A stretch of DNA of 64,000 bases from assembly GCA_001695595.3 (NCBI GenBank), contig MBPM02000179.1, positions 1-64,000 of the forward strand, given 5' to 3'. The stretch is from Plasmopara viticola (lineage: Eukaryota; Oomycota; Peronosporomycetes; Peronosporales; Peronosporaceae). Shown here piece after piece: positions 34,536 to 44,591 of the stretch (position 1 is the stretch's first letter; each line of letters begins with the position of its first letter). Position numbers and translations under genes: made by a program. The notes below the pieces were generated by a model. It was not told the origin of the DNA. It saw nothing but the letters and a program-made list of their open reading frames with translations, and did no database searches.

Positions 34536-34888
34536 AGCAATATAAGTAATGTAATGTAATGTATTACGTTATCGCGTTGCCAAGTTATGCACGTGCTAGG
34601 CTCAGTCTGGCTAGTCCACGGCATAGAGTGGTGTCCGCATACGTCGGGTCTTGTTCGGCGGGCAGTGCAGCCAGCACCGAGGTCGTGAGGGTCTTCCATT
34701 ATTTCGCTTAGCTCTGACTTGGTAAGAGCCCAGGTGGCGCTTTGGTGCTGGAGACCGTCGCGTCGAGGGTGAGACTCGTTAGAGACCTGCAGATGCCCGA
34801 GAGCACCTGCCCGAAGCGCGCGAGCATTTAGCCCCCGCGCTTGGAAGGAGGGCGTCACCTCAACCTTTTTCAAGCTAGCAATATAAGT
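34536..34888 (-). mobile_element. Short LINE-derived non-autonomous element, copy 2
   Basis: A perfect 12-bp target-site duplication, AGCAATATAAGT, lies at 34536-34547 and 34877-34888. The structure is the same as copy 1 at 19034: minus-strand leader GTGACGCCCTCCTTC at the right, ATTAC tandem tail at the left, and the same two internal deletions relative to the long copy, with the AGCTCTGACTTGGTAAGAGC island kept between them. The shared deletion structure shows that the short form itself was mobilised. Confidence 0.85.
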
Positions 34889-34974
34889 CTTCTGCTTAAA
34901 ATTAATCACAGCCAGACCTCTCTGTATGGTAATTTATGTTCAATTATCATTAAGCATAGTAATTTTTGCCGTAA

Positions 34975-35199
34975 TCAAAAGTCCAAGTACTGTTTTCTTT
35001 TTAAAGATTGAAGTCGACGAGGCACATTAACCGCATAAGCACTAGTCGCTTGAGCTGCAAGATACGTAGCTAGGCTGAATTCGATAATAAATTTGAATGC
35101 AGAATTATCTATTTGGAGCTGAGGTGTATATGCAATAGCTGGTATTATTGGAAATCCGCTCGCAGTAATGTATCCAGTGATATTTTTCACTGGCTGCAA
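34975..35199 (-). pseudogene. Virus-element structural-like fragment, unassigned
   Basis: 74 open codons on the minus strand ending in TGA, with beta-rich hydrophobic composition (ITGYITASGFPIIPAIAYTP). It lies downstream of the second ATPase copy. No counterpart was identified with certainty in the first element. Confidence 0.35.
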
Positions 35200-35268
35200 A
35201 CTAAACTGTAGAGCATGATTGGAAAGATTCTCGGCGCATAATATGAAATATAGTACTGTCCAGTCCTG

Positions 35269-35600
35269 TTATTGATCGAAAAAAGATTGTTTTGATTGCA
35301 AAAGTATTAAAAGTAGTTGTTGACGTCGCTTGCTAGATCCTTTCTCGATCATCTGGACGTTGTCGATAGTGTCTTTGAGGTGTTCATATAGCGTCTCGTT
35401 GGTCTTTGTACAATTGACAATTTTGGAAAAGCATTTGCTCAGAAGTGCTATAATATATAGCAAGGTGTTTGACTTTCCCAATTTACTAGGACTTGCAATG
35501 CAAATTCTAATTGGCAGCTCGAAGTTTGGATTCTTTGTAAAATTTTTGAATTTCGAAATCGGTATTAATTCGTAGAAATGTTGCATTGTATAGAAATAGA
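35269..35600 (-). pseudogene. Packaging ATPase fragment (second copy)
   Basis: It matches the ATPase at 27085 over its N-terminal half: FYELIPISKFKNFTK, then a Walker A of the form SPSKLGKS (third residue Lys instead of Gly), then LLYIIALLSKCFSKIV. The Walker B region and all downstream sequence are missing or scrambled after about 35340. It is clearly homologous but diverged, so the two copies are not a recent duplication. Confidence 0.7.
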
Positions 35601-35979
35601 AAGATGCAATCCATCAGCTCCATCTCCGGTCTTCAACAGTATTTTATTCAATAGCCAAGGCAGCTATAAATTCCACATCACTACTTCTTCAAAGGCAAAA
35701 TCCTTTATTAATTTAACTGTTATCATTTCAGATCCTTTTGCAGTCTTCGGACAGTAGATTTCTAGCAAAAATTGCAAGCTTATGTTCGATTGCTTTATAT
35801 AGTGAATAAATATGTCTCTTCCTCCAACTTCGATGGGCTTGCTTAGACAGTTGCATTTAGAATTTGCGCCTTTCCAAATTCCCACAAGTTGTGAGCGACT
35901 TTGTGTTCGTGATCTCGCGAAATCATAGCGAAGCCGAGCGAATTTGCCACGACTTTAAGAGCGACGCACGGAATGAAGT

Positions 35980-36385
35980 TTTTGGGTGTACGTCCACTAT
36001 TATTATAACGCACCGAATGGATATTTTACTATTTCTACAGGCAATCAAAAATCCTTGCGGCTTAACGATGTTGAAACAATTTCCGCGTTAAGCGTGAGTG
36101 GCAATCTTGATAGCGGTTTTCTATCGATTGATGGGTCTGCGTTAGATTTGTGTGGATTATCATATGTTTTAGTTATAAGTGCTGGAACCGGTATTAGCTC
36201 ATGGTAAGGCTATCATGGATGTCAACTCAATTCCATCTACAAGTATTAATAGAACACACAGCTGGGGAACAACTAATTTTGGAACTCTAACTAATATTCT
36301 TTGTGTTTTAACAACTTCGAGTAATGGAGTATCCATCTCAAACGGTTCCGCTATTGCTCAGGCCAACATTAAATTCATTACGTGA
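35980..36385 (+). pseudogene. Fibre protein N-terminal fragment (second copy)
   Basis: Blocks NAPNGYFTISTGNQKSLRL, GSALDLCGLSYVL, AGTGISS and HGKAIMDVNSIPSTSI align in order with the fibre N-terminus of the first element (24652-26800). The frame changes near 36180 and a stop follows at 36383. The S74 C-terminus is absent. Confidence 0.6.
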
Positions 36386-38025
36386 TCGAAGGCATTGTTT
36401 CCGACGTGGTAACCATCACATCTTTCTGTAAATAATTTCACATTATTTTTTTGGACGTGTTGACTGTGTTAGGCTCATTTGCTGCGTTAAGATTGCTAAT
36501 ACTTCTAAATGCGTGCCTCTGCTGTAATGCATAGTCATCTATAATTTATGGTGAAGTCAAGAGAGACCAAGACGGTTGTTGCAAGTGATAGAGGTTTTGC
36601 CGATAAGTTACACGAGTAAAAAGGTCGGAAGCGGCTAGGCCAATGTGCAGTCTTTTGATAGAAATACAGTTGGAGTCTGGAGCAATGAGAGCTTTTGAAG
36701 CAGTCAGAAAAATGGGTTGGGCACCAAACTTGGCCCTGATGTATTCAAATTAACTACTCAGTTTTCTTGGCGAAGCATCAAACTTTCCATCGAGGGACGA
36801 GATCGGGCGGCTTGCGACAGGATTTCAGCAGTTTTAGCTTCAAAGAAGAGCTATCGGGTCCATGATAAAGGGTTGCATAAGGGAGAGTATATCCTCGTTA
36901 AATACCGGTTTGCCTGGTAGGCTTGAAGCCCTTCACCATTTGATACCGATTGTGCGTCAATATGTAGCGCGACAAGTCCCTCAACTTTTATAAAGAGAAG
37001 CTAGATGGCTCGTTCACGTTGCAAAGGATAACGTCAAGGTGAGCGGCAAACTTGAAGAAGAGCGCTACGGGTGAAGCGTTATCGCGCCTAGTGTGTAAGC
37101 TAATAATGCTAAATTTGTGAAGGCATATGCAATAAATTTTGTGAGTGCCGTATATACGCGAGGTGACATATGCGAGGAATGGTAGAATTTAAAGCAATGA
37201 ATTATCTGCAAGACTCACAATACACAATAAAGTGATTTTGGTCGATCAGGGACATAAGCATTCACTATCGGTAGCTCAAGAAGTGCTAGCGAGTGGAGCT
37301 CTAACCAAATGTGGCCGCACTGTTGTCAAGCTCGGTACTGTTGCTCTGGTAGTATATTATTATTACCTGTTCTTTTGCTTGATCCGGGTGGTCACGACAA
37401 GTTTTGTGGTATTTTTAACTGGTTAATTGTTTCATCTAGTGGCTGCATCGGCCGCGGTCTACGTTGTTAGATTTGGACGCTGCTCCGCAAGCGTGTCTTT
37501 AGACAACATGATCTCCCATACCTAAATGCTGTAGACAAGACGTCCACTTTAGATGCTTTACTCCAAAAAGCGTATCGAGGCCCTTGTCAAAGTTTGGTTA
37601 GGTCGCCAAGAGACCATACGTCGTCAAATGTATGCTACGCAGTGTGTGCTAATACAAAAGCGCGTTAGATCAGCACGCCCCATCTGCACAATTTGTATTG
37701 CGCAATGTCGTTTCACGCTCAATCGGCGAGACGCCATTATATGTGTACAATTTAGCTAATATTAATGTTTTGCTAGCAGTGACTCTGGGCGTTTTGGCAC
37801 AATGCGAAGCAAGTCCAGAAACTTGTGTTTTTGAGATTGAATGCCATAAGGCAAGTAATTGCAGCAAAATGGCTGAAAGTCAAATATTAAAAGTGATCTT
37901 GACCTGAAAATGAACTTACTGGACAAAGTTTTAATCATATAAATCATATAAGCTCACAGCAAAAAATTGATAAGCGCATGCGCTTTGTATACCTAGGAGA
38001 ATTCAAGCTCACCCAGTAGTCAATT
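36386..38025. other. Decayed intergenic DNA, no recognisable gene
   Basis: Short open stretches only (for example 36717-36920 and 37232-37426, plus). None has a motif I recognise. Probably old transposon debris. Confidence 0.5.
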
Positions 38026-38322
38026 TTAATTTCCATAAGCCATATGGTGACCCGAGATATATAAACGCGAAAGCTTTGGCACCAGGACCTGCGCAAGCAC
38101 AACAAGCAACGGTAAGATGACCTTTAAATTGCGCCAAACTTGATTGCGGGCACGAAATGCCACAATCTCTGCCCCGAAAGGCGCAAGCAGAGCGACTATG
38201 CGCTCTGGACTCAATCCTCCAGAAGAGGCCTCTAAAATTTTGGAGCTGTGCGTGGCCTGGTAAAGAAGGTTGAGGTCGTCAGCGCTATGGCCTATCATCG
38301 ATAAGCTGCGTCCACGAGACAT
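38026..38322 (-). CDS. Hypothetical 98-aa protein with C-terminal hydrophobic segment
   Basis: An ATG at 38322 opens 98 codons with protein-like composition: a hydrophilic N-half (HSADDLNLLYQATHSSK), then LKVILPLLVVLAQVLVPKL, which could be a membrane anchor. No family was recognised. It is isolated in decayed DNA, so it may be a fragment of a lost gene. Confidence 0.3.
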   Translation of the reverse strand: MSRGRSLSMIGHSADDLNLLYQATHSSKILEASSGGLSPERIVALLAPFGAEIVAFRARNQVWRNLKVILPLLVVLAQVLVPKLSRLYISGHHMAYGN

Positions 38323-39552
38323 CGGTAGCTAGCGACATCAACGCAAAGGTTTCTGGTTCTCCACGATATACTGTAAATTGTACGTTTGCACCTTTCCTCA
38401 AAATGGAGAGGAAGAGCGACAATTACATTAAAAAGTTACGCAGTCGCCAGTGTCAACTCAGAGTCCTGTACACTAAAGATGGTACCTTCTTTTTGAGAAT
38501 TCTTGAAAGCTTAAAAAATCGCTAAATATTTTCTAATTTTTGGGATCAGCGTGTATGGCATGACAACGCTTCCCGCCGAAGAGCGATGATCCGTTTTGCG
38601 TTACTTGGTGGCCGCTACAAATGCAGCTATACAAGAGCTGATGTCGTCGAGTATAGGTCGTAAGATGGCTTTCTACTACCAGTCAATTACGATTTCTTGC
38701 CTAGGAATATTGTATTGTAGGTTCTACGTCGATTTCGCTGAGGATTTTGAAACAGGAAGTGTAGTTTCTTGCTTTTTGTACCCAATGCTTTTGCCATCCT
38801 CGGCCATCATAAGGTGTGGGTACCTACGCTTTGGATTGTGGAGACGTCCACTTATTAAATACCAAACGAGCACGATAGTTCGCATAGAACATTCCCGCGA
38901 AATTTAACAGCTGTATTCAGAGCTGAGCATGCCCTACACTGAGCGTTTATGAAGGCTTGAGCTTTAATATCAGGTAACGCTTCTCGAGCAATCACAATCG
39001 GCCCGGAGGATACGAACAAGCAATTTGATGCGGATTAGAAATCGATAAATCTTGTGTCGTTTCGATTGCACGTACTTGCCTCATCGAGTCTATTGGCTCT
39101 ACGCTTTGAGCCATGGACACGCATTGGTAATTGGAGAACAAAGAAGTAATTCATATGATGTACACATCTACATAAGTAGGAATCACCATACATTCGTTCA
39201 ACAAGGACAAGCCCAAGCTAGTACTTTAGAATGCAAAGGCTGTAATAACTATTGGCATTGAAATCAAGAGTATTAGGCAGATTGCGATCTGTGACTTTCT
39301 TTTTTTTATGGACAGGATTGAGTTCTTTCTTTTTTTCGCGTTGGCAATGACGTCGACTCGCATGTTCGACTATCGCCTTTTGTGCAAGTGCCCGAACACG
39401 AAGAGCAGCCTACCTTTTTATCTAGTCAATATTGCCATATTTGTAAAATAGTTGCGTTTACGACCGTCGCGTCAATATTGCACGAGTCGTCTTGATTATG
39501 ATGGCATCCAGCAAAATAAATTAGTTCATTTTTGACGGACAAATTACAAAAT
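38323..39552. other. Decayed intergenic DNA, no recognisable gene
   Basis: About 1.2 kb with stops in every frame. The ORF at 38596-38907 (plus) has no motif I recognise. Confidence 0.5.
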
Positions 39553-39607
39553 CTGAGCCTAGCACGTGCATAACTTGGCAACGCGATATCGTAATACATT
39601 ACATTAC
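39553..39607 (+). mobile_element. Extremely 5'-truncated LINE 3' end
   Basis: CTGAGCCTAGCACGTGCATA and the following GGCAACGCGAT...ATTACATTAC match the last 55 bp of the LINE family (opposite strand at 41130-41190). Only the 3' terminus is present, as expected of incomplete target-primed reverse transcription. ATTACAAAA on both sides is a possible short duplication, blurred by the ATTAC tail. Confidence 0.7.
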
Positions 39608-39908
39608 AAAAATTACGAATTCTTGATCAGCCTCTATGCAACCAATACCTTGGCGCTAACATCAGGCTCAATTGGTCTTGAAGCTTGCTGTATGAATACA
39701 ATGATCATCTCAAGCAAAATGGTTTTTGCGACCAAACAAAAAGTGGTTTCAAACATTTGCATTTGCTTTTTTTGATTGCTTGTAGTAGTTTGTGGCATTG
39801 CTAGGTCGCAAATTAACCTGTCCAAATCGATCATTAATTCCACCAGCTTTGAAGTATAGATACAAGTATCAAAATAATATTTACAATTTTATTGTTGCCA
39901 AACGCTCA

Positions 39909-41084
39909 TCATAAATATGACACGTGAGTAGAAAGACTCAGTCTATCAGTTGCTGAATCCGCTACGTCACAAGAACCTGTCTGGCGTAAGATCTGTACAT
40001 GAGCTTCAGCCTTCCCACGTCCACTACATTGCAAGTACCCCACTCCCATACACGGAGTAGTAAACGCAGCTCCCAATTGAATTCGACGCACTTCGTTTCC
40101 ATCGTTTGGCTCATCGTCCTTCAGTGAGATCAGTGCAAGCACTCCGCCTTCAATCATCACCCCACCATTCTCTTTCCTTGCTTCAATAAAAGTTTTGCGT
40201 AAAGCCCGCTCTAACGTCGCATCCTTAGTCAGTCTCGGAATCAACTTTCCTGCAAAGTTACTTCGTATAAAGTGCTCTCCTCGACCCGTGCAAGCTATGG
40301 CATATGCATTTGTCATTGCACGATAGTCACTTCGCTTTCTTTTCCGGCACGTTTTCGCTCTCTTGACCCCATTCGATGCGGCACAACCCATTCGCGGACA
40401 TGCTGCGAGCCCCAATCGACCAGGCACCTTGTATGCCACCCCCCCACTGGACAAAGCAGCAGCCACGTTTCCTCGTGGGTCCATGCAAATGGCGCCGACG
40501 GTATCCAAATGTACCTCTTTTTCATCACTCTTCCCTTTGTCTTGAAATCGTCGATGCCACTTTAGCCAATCGTCTTGTGCCTTCTCTGAAACTTGGTACT
40601 TCTCGAGCACTGTGGCATCTTCACCTGCCGTTTCCAAGCCAAAGTCACGCGCTAATTGTCGAGCATGTTCCCCAACGACAACAAGGGGAGGCTGTCTACC
40701 AAACGCAAACGTCGAGTTTTCATTGCCCTGTTCGACCTGCTCTAACAGTTTCAAAGCCAATGCACTCGGTTCTTTCACCCCTCTCACGGCGCCACAGCAA
40801 CTGACCAAGTGCGTCTGACCACAGACAACGCTCGCCTCGCATTCTATTCGTCCCTCTTCCGACAAATTCGATCCAAACCCAGCATTTGAGAGGGCGCTGT
40901 GCTCGAACGACTGCAGCAAACGCACAGCAATTTGCGCAGCTGTAGGAGGAACAGTCGCGGAAAGTATCACGCCGTGAGTGTCCTCGAGGCTTGCACGAAG
41001 GAGAGACATGTACGCTGCTTCGCTTGAGGTGCCATAGCACCCAGCACCACAGTGAACAGCTAGCAACCAGCCGCTCACGGCCAT
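39909..41084 (-). CDS. Threonine aspartase (taspase 1-like, Ntn hydrolase)
   Basis: A 391-aa protein of the asparaginase-2/taspase family, which self-cleaves between Asp and Thr to expose a catalytic N-terminal Thr. The ATG is at 41084. Conserved blocks: VHCGAGCYG (10-18), SNAGFGSNLSEEGRIECEAS (66-85), the autocleavage site HLDTVGAICMD with Thr195 as nucleophile, then ALSSGGVAYKVPGRLG and GRGEHFIRSNFAG. The SSGG...PGR pattern favours taspase over plain asparaginase. It is single-exon and intact. A LINE copy sits only 32 bp upstream of the ATG (duplication at 41116-41129), so the original promoter has been displaced. The substrate in oomycetes is unknown; in animals taspase cleaves MLL-type regulators. 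Confidence 0.85.
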   Translation of the reverse strand: MAVSGWLLAVHCGAGCYGTSSEAAYMSLLRASLEDTHGVILSATVPPTAAQIAVRLLQSFEHSALSNAGFGSNLSEEGRIECEASVVCGQTHLVSCCGAVRGVKEPSALALKLLEQVEQGNENSTFAFGRQPPLVVVGEHARQLARDFGLETAGEDATVLEKYQVSEKAQDDWLKWHRRFQDKGKSDEKEVHLDTVGAICMDPRGNVAAALSSGGVAYKVPGRLGLAACPRMGCAASNGVKRAKTCRKRKRSDYRAMTNAYAIACTGRGEHFIRSNFAGKLIPRLTKDATLERALRKTFIEARKENGGVMIEGGVLALISLKDDEPNDGNEVRRIQLGAAFTTPCMGVGYLQCSGRGKAEAHVQILRQTGSCDVADSATDRLSLSTHVSYL

Positions 41085-41115
41085 GTGCGCGTCGTGGCTA
41101 TTTTGAGCAATAAAT

Positions 41116-42293
41116 CTATTCTTGTCAATAATGTAATGTAATGTATTACGTTATCGCGTTGCCAAGGTATGCACGTGCTAGGCTCAGTCTGGCTAGTCCA
41201 CGGCATAGAGTGGTGTCCGCATACGTCGAGTCTCGTTCGGCGGGCAGTGCATCCAGCACCGAGGTCAAATGGGTCTTCCATTTCTATCGGTCTTGTGCAA
41301 GGGTACGTACCACTTCGAGGTCTTGTGCTGTCCGGAGTCGAAAGCCGGAGCCACGGGAAACAAGATTGTGGTCGAGTGTCGAGGGGAGCGTGGTGCGGGG
41401 ACGTCCGCGCCATTTTGCTGCGGTGGAGAAGAAGTAGGCACGCATCTGGAGGTCAGCTGGAATGTCGGGATAGCGGCGAAGTACATGGCCAAACAGGCGC
41501 CAGCGAGCTTGTGTCAGTCGTAGTCTCAGCGGCCGCTCATCACAGAGGTCGTAGAGTCTTGCATTCGAAATGGGTCGGGAGTAGCGATAGCCAAGAGCGT
41601 AGCGAAGCTGGCGGCGATGGAAACTCTCGAGGCCGTGGAGCTCTGACTTGGTAAGAGCCCAGTTGTACAGCAGAATCGGTAGAACGTAGGTGTTGTACAA
41701 TCGAATGCGTGTCTTGGGTGAGATGAACGTGGGGCGGAGCCAGACGGACCAGAGGCGGTGGAGCGCGAGGGTGGCCAGGGACTTGCGTCGGGATAGATCT
41801 TTAATATCGCCGAGGAGTGTTCCGAGCTTCTTAGTGTGGTGCCAGGTTTCTTCTCGGGATCGGGCGTGTCGAGTGGCGCCCGACGGGTTGCAGTGGCGGC
41901 GAATTTCGGTGACTTCGGTCTTGGCTTCGTTTTTTTTTTTTCAGGGTTAGAAGGAAGTCATCAATGCGGTGCTCACCTCTATCGTAGATCTTGGTTTCGC
42001 GGAGGCCAAGGATATCGACGCGGTAGCGCCGGAGATCTTCGGGGAGTGTTACGTGCTTCTTGCGCTTCGAACCTAGAGAATTCACATTAAAGGAGCCAAT
42101 CCGGATGCGGTTGGCGCGATTAAGGGCGTGGAAGGGGGTTTGGCCTGGTGCTGGAGACCGTCGCGTCGAGGGTGAGACTCGTTAGAGACCTGCAGATGCC
42201 CGAGAGCACCTGCCCGAAGCGCGCGAGCATTAAGCCCCCGCGCTTGGAAGGAGGGCGTCACCCCAACCTTTTCCGAAAACTATTCTTGTCAAT
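41116..42293 (-). mobile_element. Internally deleted non-LTR retrotransposon with target-site duplication
   Basis: A perfect 14-bp duplication, CTATTCTTGTCAAT, flanks it (41116-41129 and 42280-42293). On the minus strand: a leader with GTGACGCCCTCCTTC, then an AP-endonuclease N-terminus near 42070 (RYRVDILGLRETKIY). A poly-A run (41930-41941, seen as T on the plus strand) is followed by a jump to the reverse-transcriptase C-terminal region (YNTYVLPILLYNWALTKSEL, RRQLRYALGYRYSRPISN, RWRLFGHVLRR, KWRGRPRTTL), ending in an ATTAC tandem tail. The endonuclease body and RT core are missing, so the copy is not autonomous. The perfect duplication implies a fairly recent insertion. Short relatives lie at 19034, 34536 and 39553. 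Confidence 0.88.
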
Positions 42294-43190
42294 CATACAT
42301 TTAACATACGGGCGTATAAACTATTTTTATTTACTTGTAAATATTTTCTTTTCATGTAGTTCTTACCGCACGATATGGTATTGGAGTCTATGCACGCCAA
42401 TTTTTTGGTAAGATATGTTATTTTCTAAACATATTTTCAAGTGCCTTGTGTTGTGCCTTGTAAGATCAGTGTTAAAAAACTATGCTCTAATAACGCTATC
42501 TGCATAACAGTGTTATACTATCCTTAAAGCAGATATTGAATCGTCTTTATTTCTGACAGTCCAAGAATTGCCACGGATCGCCAGTCAAAGCCCATGGTGT
42601 TCTCAAACTTTGACGGCGATGGATTCAAATGTATATTATGTATTTGGAACGATCTGAGCGATAGCTAGCGCATTCTACCGCACAAGCTTTGTCGATGCAT
42701 AAATTGCCGAAATTTTGCCGATCTTTTGGGTAGTACTGTCGTTTTTTATATTAAGTAGCAGATGAGATGATTATGGCGATAGCGTCAAGGTTGTAGACAG
42801 CACAAATTTCGAAGGTATCGACCATTTTGGATGTCTTGTTGGATTGGCGCATAAATTTCCTTTACAAATGCTAGTCGTATAAGTCTTCCGAATAACGCAT
42901 GCAATTATATTACACACCTTTTCATACATCGAGTAGTAATGTCCATTTGCTTACATGAGACTGTCACACTTTCTCACACCCTGGATTAGAATGGTTCTAG
43001 CTATGAAGTGCTTCTTACACAATGGACCAAGGCCAAGTGTTGAGAGCACTTGGATGAATCTGAAGCACACAGCATCTCACAAGTAAAGTACTACATTACA
43101 GGAAACAAAAATGATATTTTGATCAAAACTTGACGGGACGATGGGAGAACAAGTACTACTACGGTCGGACAGGCAAAGAAACAAACACTA
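42294..43190. other. Intergenic spacer, no gene seen
   Basis: About 900 bp, AT-rich, between the LINE insertion and the end of the expansin-like gene. No ORF or repeat of note. Confidence 0.5.
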
Positions 43191-44591
43191 CTATTTGTGA
43201 CCTTTCACGCGGCACTTGGACGCATTGCTTGTTTGTGTTGGTGCGTCGCTAGGTGCAGCGGTGGGGACATCGGGGGTCAGAGTCGGAATCTCCGTCGCTG
43301 GAGTATCTGGCGCGTTGCTAGGTGCAGCAGTGGAGTCCACAGGGGTCAGCGTTGGCGTCTCCGTCGCGTCGCTAGGTGCAGCGGTGGATTCCTCAGGAGT
43401 CAGCGTTGGCGTCTCCGTTGCGTCGCTAGGTGCAGCGGTGGAATATTCAGGAGCCAAAGTCGGAGTCTCCGTCGCGGTTTCTGGGGTTTGTGACGTGACA
43501 TTCAAAGTCGCAGGCTCATAGTCAGAAGTAAGTGTGGCCAGTGTCTCTTGCGTCGAATTCATATGGTCAACCTGTGAAGGGGCCTGTGAGGTCTCAACGT
43601 CTGACTCTTGACCGACTTCGGAGCTGCCGGTTGTCTGGGATATATCCGGTGTCGGAGTTGGTTCAGCGGTAGGAGCATCCGTTGAAGTCGGAGACGTCTG
43701 AGCTGCTGGTGTCGGAGTTGGTGCTGCGGTAGGAGCATTTGTTGAAGTCGGAGACGTCTGAGCTGCTGGTGTCTGGGTTGGTGCTGCGGTAGGAGCATTC
43801 GTTGAAGTTGGAGACGTCTGAGCTGCTGGTGTCGAAGTTGGTGCTGCGGTAGGAGCATTCGTTGAAGTCGGAGACGTCTGAGGTGCTGGTGTCGTGTTTG
43901 AACTGGGCGACTGAGACTCGGCGCTTCCAAATTGTTGCTTCGTGTCGGTGCAACTCCCAACGTTTAACGAGTAGGTGCCAACGATCTCTTCCCCATCAAT
44001 TGACGTGATGCTGACCTTTGTAGCCGAAAGATCGACAGTGTTGGACGTCAAGACGTAATAGTACGCACCGTCAAGCATAGTCGTAGCCGCGTCGTTAATC
44101 ATGACGCTCTTGACACCGACTTTCCCGTTCGTCGGTTGCACAGCGACCCATTCGGCATTGCTTCCTTCTTTCAGACACACTTGCACATTGCCTGGGTTGG
44201 GGCAGTCTACAAAGCGCCATCGCATCTTTAACCGATTCGGGTCCATGCCCGTGATCTCCTTGTACACTGTTGGCGACAAATCGAGCGCCCCATGCGCACA
44301 TTCTGGACAGCGATCGAGCACTTGTACGACGGCAGTCTTGTTTTGCACGGTACACTGTTCGTCGATGCACGACACTTCAATGCATCGGCCACACCCACCC
44401 ATGTTATCCCATTGATCCTGATTGAGAGCGACGTAGTTGGTCGATGCAGTCGACATGGCCGACATGAAGTTACAATTCCCACTGCTTACATCACCCAGCG
44501 TGTAGCTCGTCCCATCCCCTTCAAAGTACTCTTCTGCCGCGATGACTGCGGCACCAAATAAAAGGGCAGAGAAGCGATGAATTGGACCCAT
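43191..44591 (-). CDS. Secreted expansin-like protein with long Thr/Pro/Ser repeat tail
   Basis: A 466-aa secreted protein of the oomycete expansin-like group, expected to loosen cellulose-rich walls non-enzymatically. The true ATG is at 44591; the frame extends one TTG codon further. A signal peptide (GPIHRFSALLFGAAVIAA) is followed by the double-psi beta-barrel domain (about 22-125: YFEGDGTSYTL, GGCGRCIEVSC, VLDRCPEC, ALDLSP) and an Ig-like CBM63-type domain to about residue 225. The second half is a low-complexity, probably O-glycosylated tail of two repeat arrays: four 20-residue units and about four 18-residue units. No membrane anchor follows, so it is likely released or wall-bound. The paralog at 56661-58169 shares the two N-terminal domains but has a different tail. 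Confidence 0.85.
   Translation of the reverse strand: MGPIHRFSALLFGAAVIAAEEYFEGDGTSYTLGDVSSGNCNFMSAMSTASTNYVALNQDQWDNMGGCGRCIEVSCIDEQCTVQNKTAVVQVLDRCPECAHGALDLSPTVYKEITGMDPNRLKMRWRFVDCPNPGNVQVCLKEGSNAEWVAVQPTNGKVGVKSVMINDAATTMLDGAYYYVLTSNTVDLSATKVSITSIDGEEIVGTYSLNVGSCTDTKQQFGSAESQSPSSNTTPAPQTSPTSTNAPTAAPTSTPAAQTSPTSTNAPTAAPTQTPAAQTSPTSTNAPTAAPTPTPAAQTSPTSTDAPTAEPTPTPDISQTTGSSEVGQESDVETSQAPSQVDHMNSTQETLATLTSDYEPATLNVTSQTPETATETPTLAPEYSTAAPSDATETPTLTPEESTAAPSDATETPTLTPVDSTAAPSNAPDTPATEIPTLTPDVPTAAPSDAPTQTSNASKCRVKGHK
43241..43475 (-). repeat. About four 54-70-bp coding repeats in the expansin tail
   Basis: The plus-strand phrase GCGTCGCTAGGTGCAGC recurs at about 43242, 43312 (one mismatch), 43368 and 43422. 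It encodes units of the type STAAPSDATETPTLTP. The unit nearest the C-terminus is the most diverged. Confidence 0.75.
43651..43890 (-). repeat. Four 60-bp tandem coding repeats in the expansin tail
   Basis: The period is exactly 60 bp, encoding TPAAQTSPTSTNAPTAAPT-like 20-residue units with only a few substitutions. The arrays are likely length-variable between isolates. Confidence 0.9.

Larger units (their letters stand above)
34889..36385. mobile_element. Second, inverted and truncated copy of the virus-like element
   Basis: It contains a packaging ATPase fragment (minus) and a fibre N-terminus (plus) in the same relative arrangement as the element at 20.5-30.9 kb but flipped. The spacer before the ATPase also matches at nucleotide level (CTGCCTTGG followed by ATTGAATAAA). 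The helicase, protease and C-terminal fibre are missing. Its left edge abuts the target-site duplication of the LINE-derived copy. Confidence 0.7.

Noticed and set aside
40272..40804. Plus-strand ORFs opposite the taspase gene
   Set aside because: Antisense shadows of a conserved coding region with intact catalytic motifs on the minus strand.
43559..43960. 133-codon His/Leu/Arg/Pro-rich minus-strand frame
   Set aside because: It is an alternate frame of the 60-bp tandem repeats in the expansin-like gene; its regular pattern comes from the repeat.
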